A DNA stretch of 64,000 nucleotides, taken from Clostridia bacterium. GTDB lineage: Bacteria; Bacillota; Clostridia; Oscillospirales; CAG-272. The stretch covers positions 152,458-216,457 of the forward strand of contig JAFTKN010000010.1 of the NCBI GenBank assembly GCA_017453255.1, read 5' to 3'. Numbering within the stretch: position 1 is the stretch's first letter; the number at the start of each line of letters is the position of its first letter. Both the position numbers and the translations under genes were made by a program. Of this stretch, positions 25,418-34,594 are shown piece by piece. The notes under the pieces are model-generated. The model saw nothing but the letters and a program-made list of their open reading frames with translations, made no database searches and was not told where the DNA came from.

Positions 25418-26753
25418 ATATAGATCAAATGCTGCAGATATAGCAATGAAAATGAGTGGATCTTTGATAGGGGAAGACTGTGAAATTGAAGCAATTTCAA
25501 CAGATACACGAGAAAAACTCGAGTGTTCTTTTTGTTTTATTGCAATTAAGGGCGAACGATTTGATGGTCATCAATATATTGAGCAAGCAATAAAAAATGG
25601 GGCTTCATTAATTGTTTCGGAAAGAAAAATAGAAAAAGATGTACCTATACCAATAATTTATGTAAAAAATACAGTAAGAGCACTTGGATTATTAGCCAAG
25701 AATACAAAGAGGAAAGCTAAGGTCATAGGTGTTACCGGAAGCGTTGGAAAGACCTCTACAAAAGATTTAATTATTTCCGTTTTAAAGGAAAAGTATAGTG
25801 TTATAGGAACTGAAAAAAACTTTAATAATGAAATAGGCGTACCAATGACATTATTATCGGTCAAAAATGAAGATTATTGTGTTTTGGAATTTGGAGCACG
25901 AAAAAAAGGCGATATAAAATGGCTTTCATTCATTGCCGAACCAAGCATTGTGGTTATTACTAATTGTGGCACATCTCATATAGAATTTTTTGGTTCTGAA
26001 GAAGCTATTTTTAAAGAAAAAACAAAAATAATAAACGAAAATTGCTGTACAGCTATCGTTCCATCAGAAAAGAGATTTATTGAACATAATTATCGAAATG
26101 TAAAACCAATATTTATTGGCAGTAATGGTGATTTTTCATATAAAAAAATTAAAATACATAACGATGGAATAGTAGGCAATCTATTTGCAGGCAAAAAGAG
26201 AGTTATAAGAATAAAGTATAACACTATATCAAAAAATAGCTTTGAAAACACTATTTATGCATATGTAGTAGGGCACTTGTGTGGTTTGTCGAAGAAAAAA
26301 ATAAAATTAGGAATAAAAAAATGTAAAACGAGTAAGCATAGATTAGAAATTTTGAATGTTAAAACAAATATAATAATTGACGATACATATAATGCATCTT
26401 ATGAAAGTACCATTTCATCAATAGATGCATTATCTGAATTATCTAAGTTAAAACGAAAAGATTCAGTTTGTATTCTTGGTGATATGTTAGAGCTTGGCGA
26501 AAAAAGCAAAGAGCTTCATTATAAAATAGGTTGTTATTGTAAAGATAAAAATATTAGTGAGCTTTATGCTTCGGGAAATTATGCAAACGAAATCATTAGT
26601 GGAAATGGTTTTGGAACGAGGTTTCTTTCGTTGGAAGACATAACAGAATCAATAAAAAAAAGAAAGAACTGTGTTTTTTTAATTAAGGCCAGTAGAAAGA
26701 TGGGCTTTGAAAAAATTGTAGAGGAAATGAAAGATATTTTTGATGAGTATTAA
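25410..26753 (+). CDS. murF: UDP-MurNAc-tripeptide:D-Ala-D-Ala ligase
   Basis: Adds D-alanyl-D-alanine to the UDP-MurNAc-tripeptide, completing the cytoplasmic precursor. The 447 residues include the ATP loop TGSVGKTSTKD near 109, NFNNEIGVPMTLL near 135, and IDDTYNASYES near 325, all typical of MurF. It starts inside the last codons of murE and its own end overlaps mraY, showing tight translational coupling in the cluster. Confidence 0.96.
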   Translation: MLEYRSNAADIAMKMSGSLIGEDCEIEAISTDTREKLECSFCFIAIKGERFDGHQYIEQAIKNGASLIVSERKIEKDVPIPIIYVKNTVRALGLLAKNTKRKAKVIGVTGSVGKTSTKDLIISVLKEKYSVIGTEKNFNNEIGVPMTLLSVKNEDYCVLEFGARKKGDIKWLSFIAEPSIVVITNCGTSHIEFFGSEEAIFKEKTKIINENCCTAIVPSEKRFIEHNYRNVKPIFIGSNGDFSYKKIKIHNDGIVGNLFAGKKRVIRIKYNTISKNSFENTIYAYVVGHLCGLSKKKIKLGIKKCKTSKHRLEILNVKTNIIIDDTYNASYESTISSIDALSELSKLKRKDSVCILGDMLELGEKSKELHYKIGCYCKDKNISELYASGNYANEIISGNGFGTRFLSLEDITESIKKRKNCVFLIKASRKMGFEKIVEEMKDIFDEY

Positions 26754-27738
26754 GTTGAATATTATGATTGTGGCTTTAATTTCTTTTTTTGTAACATTGT
26801 TGATTACAAAAAGATTAATTAAAGTGTTTAATAAAAAAGAAATAGGACAAAAAATATTAGATATTGGTCCAAACTGGCATAAAAGCAAAGAAGGAACACC
26901 TACTATGGGCGGTATAAGTTTCATAATAGCCTTTATTTGCGCTTTTTTGTATTGTATTGTTGTTCTTATTATAGAGAAAAACAAAGCCGAAATATTGACC
27001 GCTATATCAATTGTAGTGTTCGTTTTACTTAATTCCTTAATTGGATTGATAGATGATTTGGCAAAAATTAAAAAAAATAAAAATGAAGGATTAAAACCGA
27101 TAGGAAAATTAACACTTCAAGCATTAAGTGCAGTGATATTTCTTGCTTGTTTGAAATTTAGTAATTCAATTAATACAATTATTAAAATTCCGCTTATAAA
27201 TTTTGAGCAGGATTTAGGATTCTTATTTTATGTAGTCGCTTTTTTTGTTATTTGTGGGTTTATAAATGCAGTAAATTTAACAGATGGAATAGATGGACTT
27301 GCTTCATCTGTGTCTTTAACATCAGGTGTATTCATCTGTGTAGTAGCGATTACAATAATACAAACAAAAGGCTTAGCACTTGTTGGAGGAACAATTATTG
27401 GCTCATTATTTGCATTTTTAATTTATAATTTACATCCTGCAAAAATATTTATGGGCGATACTGGATCACTTTTTTTAGGTGCATTAATTGTATCAACAAG
27501 TTTTTTAATGGAAAATCTTTTAATAATTATTTTTTATGGTTTTGTATTTATTTGTGAGGCGATCAGTGTGATTTTGCAAGTTTTGTTTTTTAAAATTACT
27601 AAAGGAAAACGACTTTTTAAAATGGCACCACTGCACCATCACCTTGAAAAGAGTGGATGGAGCGAGTCAAAGATTGTAGTCACTTTTACATTTATAAATG
27701 CGATAGGTTGTATTTTAGCATATTTTATTTTAATTTAG
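26743..27738 (+). CDS. mraY: Phospho-MurNAc-pentapeptide transferase
   Basis: Transfers phospho-MurNAc-pentapeptide to undecaprenyl phosphate, making lipid I at the inner face of the membrane. It has about ten hydrophobic segments in 331 residues. Catalytic and binding motifs seen: GLIDDLAKI, NLTDGIDGLASS, MGDTGSLFLGAL and the APLHHHLEKSGW loop. ATG 26743 overlaps murF by 11 bases; TTG 26740 and ATG 26764 are possible but no start has a clear ribosome site, so it likely relies on coupling. ftsW starts one base after its stop; murD, which usually lies between them, is absent. Confidence 0.95.
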   Translation: MSIKLNIMIVALISFFVTLLITKRLIKVFNKKEIGQKILDIGPNWHKSKEGTPTMGGISFIIAFICAFLYCIVVLIIEKNKAEILTAISIVVFVLLNSLIGLIDDLAKIKKNKNEGLKPIGKLTLQALSAVIFLACLKFSNSINTIIKIPLINFEQDLGFLFYVVAFFVICGFINAVNLTDGIDGLASSVSLTSGVFICVVAITIIQTKGLALVGGTIIGSLFAFLIYNLHPAKIFMGDTGSLFLGALIVSTSFLMENLLIIIFYGFVFICEAISVILQVLFFKITKGKRLFKMAPLHHHLEKSGWSESKIVVTFTFINAIGCILAYFILI

Positions 27739-27739
27739 T

Positions 27740-28885
27740 ATGAAAACTTATATATCAAATAATGTTTTAAGAAAGAAAGAAAAAAAGCATATAAAGAATG
27801 AAATAGACAAAGTATATTTAATATTGATACTGGTTCTCTTGGCATTTGGAACAGCTATGGTTTTTAGTGCAAGCTATCCTAATGCTGTGAAAAAATTCAA
27901 CGACGGATTCTATTATCTTAAAAGACAAGTTCTTTTTTTGTTAATCGGATTAGTTTTAATGTATATTTTTAGCAATATATCAACTGAAATATACGAAAAA
28001 TTCTCGCCATATTATTATGGAATTTGTATTGTATTGTTGATAATTGTACTATTCGGTGGGTTTTCAGAAGGAGTCGCAAAAAGATGGTTAGGAGTTCCAG
28101 GTACATCGTTATCCTTTCAACCTTCTGAATTAATGAAGTTAGGAATAATTCTTATCATTTCTTATTTTTCAAGTAGAGTAAAAAAGAAGGGCTTTTTATA
28201 TGAAATAGTAATACCAGGGATATTATTATTTCTTCCGTGTGCATTAGTATTATTAGAAAAACATTTATCTGGTACATTAATATTAGTATTCATTGGTTTG
28301 TCTCTTCTATTTATGTCTGGAATAAGTGTTAAAAAAATGGTAATAACTTATGGATCTGTTGGTATAGCAGGTGCGATATTATTTTTGATAACGAATGAAT
28401 ATGCTATGAAGAGAATACTGTCATTTATCAATCCATCGGCAGATATATTAAGTGATAAATGGCAAACAACACAAGGTCTTTATGCGATAGGTTCAGGTGG
28501 CTTTTGGGGAAAAGGTTTTTTTAATAGTGTTCAAAAATTCAGCTATGTGTCAGAGCCTCAAAATGATTTTATTTTTACTATTTGGTGTGAAGAAATGGGA
28601 TACATAGGAGCAATTTTTTTAATCGCTTTGTATGCACTTTTAATATGGCGAGGGTTTATAATTGCTTATAAAGCTCAAAATTTCTTTGATTCAATGCTTG
28701 CGTTTGGAATAACAATGCAAGTCGGAATTCAAACAATATTAAATATGTTAGTTGTAACAGATTTAATTCCAAATACAGGTATATCACTGCCATTTTTTTC
28801 GTACGGTGGTAGCTCACTGGTTATTTTACTATTTGAAATGGGAATAATGTTATCAATATCAAGAAAAAGTCGGATGATTAATTAG
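27740..28885 (+). CDS. ftsW: SEDS peptidoglycan polymerase FtsW/SpoVE type
   Basis: Polymerises lipid II at the septum (or spore cortex for SpoVE) together with a class B PBP such as the one at 21.7 kb. It has 381 residues with about ten membrane segments. Seen: VFSASYPNA near the start, KRWLGVPGTSLSFQPSEL near 115, PQNDFIFTIWCEEMG near 275 and the closing GGSS loop (SYGGSSL). It starts one base after mraY with no visible Shine-Dalgarno, so it is probably translated by coupling. FtsW and SpoVE cannot be told apart from sequence alone. Confidence 0.92.
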   Translation: MKTYISNNVLRKKEKKHIKNEIDKVYLILILVLLAFGTAMVFSASYPNAVKKFNDGFYYLKRQVLFLLIGLVLMYIFSNISTEIYEKFSPYYYGICIVLLIIVLFGGFSEGVAKRWLGVPGTSLSFQPSELMKLGIILIISYFSSRVKKKGFLYEIVIPGILLFLPCALVLLEKHLSGTLILVFIGLSLLFMSGISVKKMVITYGSVGIAGAILFLITNEYAMKRILSFINPSADILSDKWQTTQGLYAIGSGGFWGKGFFNSVQKFSYVSEPQNDFIFTIWCEEMGYIGAIFLIALYALLIWRGFIIAYKAQNFFDSMLAFGITMQVGIQTILNMLVVTDLIPNTGISLPFFSYGGSSLVILLFEMGIMLSISRKSRMIN

Positions 28886-28893
28886 GAGTAAGC

Positions 28894-29979
28894 ATGAGGG
28901 TATTATTGTGTGGCGGTGGTACGGCTGGACATGTAAATCCAGCAATAGCCATTGGTGAACTTATAGAGAGAAATGAACCTGAATCAAAAATAGCATATGT
29001 AGTAACAAGGAATGGTATTGAGAATGAGCTTGTAAAATATAAAAAATATACAATAGATATACATGGAATTAAAAAAGGCAAAATTTTTACAAACTTTAAA
29101 AGGTTAGTTCAACTATCAAAAGCGATAAATGAGTGTAAAAGGATAATCTACCAATTTCGACCAGACATAATAATTGGAACAGGAGGATATGCAACATTTC
29201 CTGTTGTTTATGCAGGCCAAAAAATGGGAATAAAAACTGTTTTGCATGAATCGAATTATTATCCAGGAAAAGCGATTAAAGCATTGTATAAAAAGGCGGA
29301 TTTGGTTTTAGTAAATTTTGAGGATACAATTAAATTTTTAAAAAAGAAAAGTGTGGTATGTGTTGGAAATCCTTTACGTAAGGAGTTCGAAAAATGTGAT
29401 AAACAAACAACAAAAGACAAATTAAAAATAAAAGAAAAATATGTTATTTTGGCTTGTGGAGGCTCTCTTGGGGCAGAAAGAATTAATGAATCAATCATTG
29501 ATTTAATAGATAATTATATAAAATATAATTCTGACTTAAGATTAATTTGGTCAACAGGAAAACGTGAATATGATTTGTGCAAAGAAAAGCTAACCAAAAA
29601 AAGACTAGATAAAATAGAGAATGTTAATATATATCCATATATCTATAATATGTCAGAAACAATGATGTGTGCAGATGTAGTAATAAGTCGTGCAGGTGCT
29701 ACAAGTATTTCGGAAATTTCTGCCTGTAAAAAGTGCGCTATTTTAATTCCTTCACCCAATGTAGCTAATAACCATCAATATAAAAATGCTGAGCTTTTAG
29801 AAAGACATGGGGCTGCAAAATTAATAAAAGAAGATAATATTTATCGATTGATCGAGACTGTTAAAGGGTTAATTCTAAATGATGAAGAAAGAGCAGAAAT
29901 TGAGAAAAAAGTAGGAGAATTCCACAAAGAAAATACTAATAAAAGAATTTATTATGAAATAAAAAATCTCAAAAAATAA
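28894..29979 (+). CDS. murG: UDP-GlcNAc:lipid I N-acetylglucosaminyltransferase
   Basis: Adds GlcNAc to lipid I to give lipid II; GT28 fold, peripheral on the inner membrane face. It has 361 residues. The N-terminal loop GGGTAGHVNPAIAIGEL, GTGGYATFPVV near 91, HESNYYPGKA near 121 and the UDP-GlcNAc-binding RAGATSISEISA near 266 with the following PSPNVANNHQ are the MurG signatures. AGGAG precedes ATG 28894. It is the last recognisable dcw gene here; murB, divIB, ftsA and ftsZ do not follow. Confidence 0.96.
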   Translation: MRVLLCGGGTAGHVNPAIAIGELIERNEPESKIAYVVTRNGIENELVKYKKYTIDIHGIKKGKIFTNFKRLVQLSKAINECKRIIYQFRPDIIIGTGGYATFPVVYAGQKMGIKTVLHESNYYPGKAIKALYKKADLVLVNFEDTIKFLKKKSVVCVGNPLRKEFEKCDKQTTKDKLKIKEKYVILACGGSLGAERINESIIDLIDNYIKYNSDLRLIWSTGKREYDLCKEKLTKKRLDKIENVNIYPYIYNMSETMMCADVVISRAGATSISEISACKKCAILIPSPNVANNHQYKNAELLERHGAAKLIKEDNIYRLIETVKGLILNDEERAEIEKKVGEFHKENTNKRIYYEIKNLKK

Positions 29980-29984
29980 TTTCC

Positions 29985-30013
29985 TTGACTAATATTATCT
30001 TTTATGATAAAAT
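29985..30013 (+). promoter_or_regulatory. Promoter of the 915-residue lipoprotein
   Basis: TTGACT (29985-29990), 17 bases, TAAAAT (30008-30013), just after the murG stop; no terminator separates them. Confidence 0.65.
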
Positions 30014-30045
30014 TATAGTGTAATATTATAGTTTAGGAGAGGTTT

Positions 30046-32793
30046 ATGAAAAAACGAGTTCTATTTGTTGTGCTTATTTTAGTTCTATCATTTAGCTGCC
30101 TTGTCCTATTTTCGTGTGGTGAAAAGGATGAGACTGACTATACAAAGATTGAAACTAATGGTATGACATATGAAGATGGTGAATATAAATTATTTGTTTC
30201 GCCTGAAACTAATTATTTAGATTTGGCCAACAATTTTAGAGTATCTGAAAATGCTTATTTTGAATTATATAGAGATGGAAATTCAAATAGTTTATTAGAT
30301 ACTACTGTTACATTAAATAACGGTAGCAATGTTTTTATTGTAAAGATTTATGACAACAACTCACACATTTCTGAATATAGGTTAAATATCTATAGAAAGC
30401 AGATATTTACGGTTTCCTTTAACACTAATGGAGGTACATCTGTTAACGATATAACTATAGAAGAGGGAAAGAGTATAGAGGCACCCAATACCTTTAAAGT
30501 AGGGCATAATTTCAATGGATGGGATTACGATTTTTCTAATCCTGTTACATCTAATTTAACAATTAATGCACAATGGACTGCGAAAGATTATAAGATTACT
30601 TTTGATGTCAATGGTGAAAAGTCTGTTATAGACATTAAATATGGTGAAATATATAAAGCACCTGAGGTAGATTTGACTGGATATAATTTTGCTGGTTGGC
30701 TATACAACAATGCTTCGTTTAACGAAGAAGGTGTTTATGAATACACAGATAATATTGAGGTTGTTGCTTCGCTTCAGCCTATTGAATATTCAATCATTTA
30801 TGTAACTGATTCTAATTGCACTAATCCTAACACTATCTCCAAATATACAATAAATAGTGTTATAGAGCTTTCAAATGCTGAATGGATAAATGATGAAAAA
30901 GTTTTTGATGGTTGGTATACAGACGATAGCTTTGCCGAGGAATACAAGATTTCTTTGATTTCAAATATGACTGGCTCGATTACTCTTTATCCAAAGTTTA
31001 AAGATGCAATCATAACTAAAGAGATTAAATTTTCTGTTAATGGTCAAATTGTTGAATCTGAAACTAAAGAGTTTACATTTAAGCAACCATACGAGATAAC
31101 ATATGTACCAGTAATTGATGAATTTCATAAGTTTGAGGGCTGGTATTTCGAAGATTCATTAATCGAAACTAAGGGAGATTTGTGGCTTTTTAAAACCGAT
31201 ATGGTGTTAGTTGCAAAAATTACAGCTAGAGAATATGAAATAGAATATGTTTTGAATGGTGGAGAAAATAATGGAAACAACCCTAATAGCTTTAATGCTG
31301 ATGAGCCATTTGAGTTATTAGACCCTAGTTATGGCGATCATGAATTTGTTGGTTGGTATTTAGACGCAAGCTATACGAATAAAATCGAAAATATTACAGC
31401 TGAACATGCAGGACACACACTTACTTTGCATGCAAAGTGGAATCATAGATATTTTGTTGAGTTCGACTATGATGGTGGTAGCGGGGAAGAACAGAACAGA
31501 TTATTTACTGTAGGTGCACCATATAGCTTAACTAAGCCTGTAAAGAACAAATATGTATTTGGCGGTTGGTACTATGGCGATACTAAGGTTGAATTAAGTG
31601 GAAATTGGGAGTATAACACTAGTGTTATTCTTAAAGCTAAATGGACGCCAAAAGAGTATATAATTACTTATAATCTTAATGGTGGTACACAAAATGAGCA
31701 AAACTTAACATCATTTAATGTTACAGTAGATACGATTACTCTTTATGATCCAATATGGTTGAATAATTACAAGAGATTTGCTGGTTGGTATCTTGAATCA
31801 ACATACGAAACAAAAATTGAAGAAATTGTAACAATAGAGCATGAGGATATTACATTACATGCTAAATGGGATGAAATAAATGTAAGTATTACATTTGATC
31901 CTATAATTGGACAGGTTACATCAAACACTATGAGTGTTACAGTTGGTTCAAATTACAACTTGCCAAAAGCTGAACATGCTAACTGTGAATTTTTAGGTTG
32001 GACATATAATGGTGAATTAATTGATTCAACAGGAATATGGACTATTTCTGATGAAAAAATAACCTTGATTGCAAAGTGGAATGTAGTGGAGTATAATATC
32101 AACTACGACCTTGATGGTGGTTCTGCTGATGGATTGGTTAATAAATATACTGCTATAAGTGAAGATATCATTTTACCAATACCTGTAAAGGAAGGATATA
32201 CATTTATTGGTTGGGTAACAAGTAGTGGTATTTCTGATAGTGTAATAATTCCACAGGGTAGCTTTGGTGATAGAAGCTATAAAGCAAGCTGGTATAAGAA
32301 TCAAGATGAAAATGGTTTTTATTATGAGTTGCGTAATGGAGTAATGGTTGTAGTTGGCTTTGATAAAGAAATAGATACATCTAAAGATTATGTGGATGAT
32401 ATTTATGTTCCTGCTGAATATTACGGATACAAAGTTACATCAATCGATGCAGGTGCATTTGTACAATTTGGTGAAAAATTTGTAAACGCATCATATGTAA
32501 ATGCAATTACAGGAAAGGAATACAAATATTTAGATGGACATCAAATACGTGGATTTACAAAGATTTATTTGTCTTCAGAAATAAATCATATAGGTGCAAA
32601 TGCATTTGAGGGTTGCTATGGTATTAAAGTACAGTTGTATTCGAAATCAGGCTCTGTAGATTGTAGAACTTGGGATAAAGGAGTTACATATGAGCTTGGA
32701 AACGTTGCTGTTCGTGATTGTATTTGGGGCTTTAGACCTGCTTTAGGTTGGAGCAGATATTCACTTGCTGAAATTCCGGAAGATTACGAATAA
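30046..32793 (+). CDS. Large surface lipoprotein with about nine InlB-type repeats
   Basis: Predicted cell-surface lipoprotein of 915 residues. The signal peptide ends in LFSC, lipidated Cys near residue 28. A cadherin-like beta-sandwich segment lies at about 45-120, then nine Listeria-Bacteroides (InlB B/Flg_new) repeats of about 65-75 residues between 122 and 760, each with a V-x-F/Y strand, a DGG or NGG turn, a GWY-like core and an AKW-type end. A BspA-like leucine-rich segment (IDAGAFVQFG, IGANAFEGC) and the end RPALGWSRY follow. It shares this architecture and ending with the shorter protein at 10.5 kb. The repeats are known in adhesins and secreted proteins of gut Bacillota; no binding partner can be inferred. 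ATG 30046 follows AGGAGAGG. Own promoter and terminator. Confidence 0.85.
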   Translation: MKKRVLFVVLILVLSFSCLVLFSCGEKDETDYTKIETNGMTYEDGEYKLFVSPETNYLDLANNFRVSENAYFELYRDGNSNSLLDTTVTLNNGSNVFIVKIYDNNSHISEYRLNIYRKQIFTVSFNTNGGTSVNDITIEEGKSIEAPNTFKVGHNFNGWDYDFSNPVTSNLTINAQWTAKDYKITFDVNGEKSVIDIKYGEIYKAPEVDLTGYNFAGWLYNNASFNEEGVYEYTDNIEVVASLQPIEYSIIYVTDSNCTNPNTISKYTINSVIELSNAEWINDEKVFDGWYTDDSFAEEYKISLISNMTGSITLYPKFKDAIITKEIKFSVNGQIVESETKEFTFKQPYEITYVPVIDEFHKFEGWYFEDSLIETKGDLWLFKTDMVLVAKITAREYEIEYVLNGGENNGNNPNSFNADEPFELLDPSYGDHEFVGWYLDASYTNKIENITAEHAGHTLTLHAKWNHRYFVEFDYDGGSGEEQNRLFTVGAPYSLTKPVKNKYVFGGWYYGDTKVELSGNWEYNTSVILKAKWTPKEYIITYNLNGGTQNEQNLTSFNVTVDTITLYDPIWLNNYKRFAGWYLESTYETKIEEIVTIEHEDITLHAKWDEINVSITFDPIIGQVTSNTMSVTVGSNYNLPKAEHANCEFLGWTYNGELIDSTGIWTISDEKITLIAKWNVVEYNINYDLDGGSADGLVNKYTAISEDIILPIPVKEGYTFIGWVTSSGISDSVIIPQGSFGDRSYKASWYKNQDENGFYYELRNGVMVVVGFDKEIDTSKDYVDDIYVPAEYYGYKVTSIDAGAFVQFGEKFVNASYVNAITGKEYKYLDGHQIRGFTKIYLSSEINHIGANAFEGCYGIKVQLYSKSGSVDCRTWDKGVTYELGNVAVRDCIWGFRPALGWSRYSLAEIPEDYE

Positions 32794-32800
32794 TTTAAAA

Positions 32801-32827
32801 AGAAAAAGCGACAATGTCGCTTTTTCT
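32801..32827. terminator. Bidirectional terminator between convergent genes
   Basis: AGAAAAAGCGAC / GTCGCTTTTTCT perfect 12-base stem with a three-base loop. It ends one base before the stop of the small gene on the minus strand, so it serves both. Confidence 0.85.
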
Positions 32828-32998
32828 TTATTTCATTTTGAACATTGAACAAAAGTTATCGCTTGCAATTTGTGCATTATGTTTAACTTTTTTCTTACAT
32901 TTACTATTACATAAAAAATGAAGTGTTATCATACCAGACACAAATCCAATTGTGAATCCCTTGAGAATGTTTCCAATCGTACCTTTATTATTTGACAT
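32828..32998 (-). CDS. Small single-span membrane protein, 56 residues
   Basis: A short gene I found by reading the minus strand: ATG at 32998, AAGGAG six bases upstream, 56 codons, stop at 32828. It begins MSNNKGTIGN, has one glycine-rich hydrophobic segment at about 11-30 and then a Cys/Lys cluster (CNSKCKKKVKH) and a short polar tail. The layout, a glycine-rich helix followed by basic residues, resembles small YtxH-like proteins, but it is too short to assign. The strong ribosome site and the shared terminator at its 3' side support a real gene. Function unknown. Confidence 0.7.
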   Translation of the reverse strand: MSNNKGTIGNILKGFTIGFVSGMITLHFLCNSKCKKKVKHNAQIASDNFCSMFKMK

Positions 32999-33115
32999 GT
33001 TTTTCTCCTTGTTTTTTTATAGTGTTTTCTTTTTTTAATATCTTAATACATATTTGTAAAGATTTATCATGAGTTTAAGCTTAATTTTTGCAAATAATAA
33101 TTTTGCAAAAGTGAG

Positions 33116-33898
33116 GTGAGCATAATTAAAAAAACATTAAAGCTTTTTTTTCTATTTTGTTTTGTGATAATTTTTTCTATTCCAACAAGTGCATCTTGTG
33201 TTTCATGGTATTGTAAAAGAACAAAGGATCATTCTCAACCTACATTAGGGAATGATTTAAAATTTACAGAAAAATATAATGTGTTTTGGTGTGATACAGA
33301 TTTAAAAGATGATGACAAGGTTATATATTTAACTTTTGATGCTGGATATGAAAATGGAAATGTACAAAAAATTGTTGATATATTAAAAGAAGAAAATGTT
33401 ACGGGAGCGTTTTTTGTTTTAGATAATTTATTAATAAATAACGAGGCTCTTGTAAAAGAAATGATAAAAAATGGAAATATTGTTGCCAATCACACTGCTA
33501 AGCATAAGGATATAACAACATTCAATAATAAAGACGAATTATACAGCGAAATGGCAAAATTAGAAAAGTTGTATAAAGATAAATTTGGAGAAGAAATGCA
33601 AAAATTTTTTAGGCCACCAGAAGGAAAGATAAATGAAAAATCCTTAGAGTGGCTGAATGAATTAGGATATAAAACGATAATGTGGTCTTTCGCTTATGAG
33701 GATTGGGACAATTCATCTCAATTATCTAATATCAGTGCAAAGAAAAAGATTCTTGAAAATATTCATAATGGCGAAGTGATGTTACTTCATCCAACATCCA
33801 AAACAAATGCAGCTATATTAAAAGATATAATTCGTGAGTTGAAAAGTCAAGGATACAGATTCGGCACATTAAATGAATTGTGTGAAAAAGATAATTAA
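33116..33898 (+). CDS. PdaA-like polysaccharide deacetylase (delta-lactam/MurNAc deacetylase type)
   Basis: Secreted or membrane-anchored NodB-fold deacetylase of 260 residues acting on peptidoglycan. PdaA makes muramic delta-lactam in the spore cortex in Bacillus (family knowledge). Seen: an N-terminal hydrophobic signal (about 8-27), motif 1 TFDAGYENG (PdaA has TFDNGYENG), motif 2 NHTAKH, motif 3 RPPEGK, and a closing LLHPTS loop. The second Asp of the usual TFDD is replaced by Ala-Gly as in PdaA relatives. The start is GTG 33116; its ribosome site is poor. It overlaps the next deacetylase gene by 26 bases. Confidence 0.85.
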   Translation: MSIIKKTLKLFFLFCFVIIFSIPTSASCVSWYCKRTKDHSQPTLGNDLKFTEKYNVFWCDTDLKDDDKVIYLTFDAGYENGNVQKIVDILKEENVTGAFFVLDNLLINNEALVKEMIKNGNIVANHTAKHKDITTFNNKDELYSEMAKLEKLYKDKFGEEMQKFFRPPEGKINEKSLEWLNELGYKTIMWSFAYEDWDNSSQLSNISAKKKILENIHNGEVMLLHPTSKTNAAILKDIIRELKSQGYRFGTLNELCEKDN

Positions 33899-34562
33899 GA
33901 TTTTAGTTATATGTTTGTCAGTTTTGATTATATCAGGCACTAATATTTCGTATGCCGATAAGCCAGTATATAATTCAAACAAGAATATGAAAGAAAAAAT
34001 TGCGATTACTTTTGATGATGGTCCTCATCCAGTAAGAACATCTAAGTTATTAGAGATTTTACAAAAACACGATGTAAAAGCAACCTTTTTCGTGATTGGA
34101 GAAAATGTAAAAAATTATCCAAAAACACTCCTTAAGATAGTTGAGGGAGGTCATGAAATTGCTAATCACACATATACGCACAAAATATTAAAGAATAGTA
34201 GCTATATTTCTCTGAAAAAAGAAATAATTGACACAGAAAATGTTGTAAAGGATTGTGGTGGTAAAATCAAAAAAATGATAAGACCACCATGTGGTATATT
34301 TGATTATAATCTGTTAAAATTAGCTAATAAAGATGGTTATAAAATTGTTTTGTGGAATATCGATACACACGATTGGGCAAATGAAGGAACAGATAAAATA
34401 GTAACAAATATTTTAAATAACGTAAGTGGTGGAGATATAATATTGTTTCATGACTATACAAGTGGAGAGAATCATACAAAAGAAGCATTGGATAGGATAA
34501 TTCCTATATTGAAAGAAAAAGGATATGATTTAGTTACAGTAAGCCAACTTTTGCAAGAATAA
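33873..34562 (+). CDS. Secreted polysaccharide deacetylase (NodB/PdaB-like)
   Basis: Second NodB-domain deacetylase, 229 residues, with a signal peptide (about 5-28, ending near SYA). It has the complete active site: TFDDGPHP (metal and catalytic Asp), NHTYTHK (metal His), RPPCGIF and a closing FHDYTS. Likely removes acetyl groups from peptidoglycan GlcNAc or a related polymer outside the membrane. It starts inside the end of the first deacetylase gene (ATG 33873; GTG 33882 would also give a good signal peptide), so the two are translated together and probably act in one wall-modification step. Confidence 0.87.
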   Translation: MNCVKKIIKILVICLSVLIISGTNISYADKPVYNSNKNMKEKIAITFDDGPHPVRTSKLLEILQKHDVKATFFVIGENVKNYPKTLLKIVEGGHEIANHTYTHKILKNSSYISLKKEIIDTENVVKDCGGKIKKMIRPPCGIFDYNLLKLANKDGYKIVLWNIDTHDWANEGTDKIVTNILNNVSGGDIILFHDYTSGENHTKEALDRIIPILKEKGYDLVTVSQLLQE

Positions 34563-34592
34563 AAAGAAATTCGGCATTGCCGAATTTCTTTT
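34563..34592. terminator. Bidirectional terminator between the deacetylase and the DUF624-like gene
   Basis: AAAGAAATTCGGC / GCCGAATTTCTTT perfect stem with an ATT loop; A-run on one side and T-run on the other suit the convergent genes. Confidence 0.85.
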
Positions 34593-34594
34593 GT

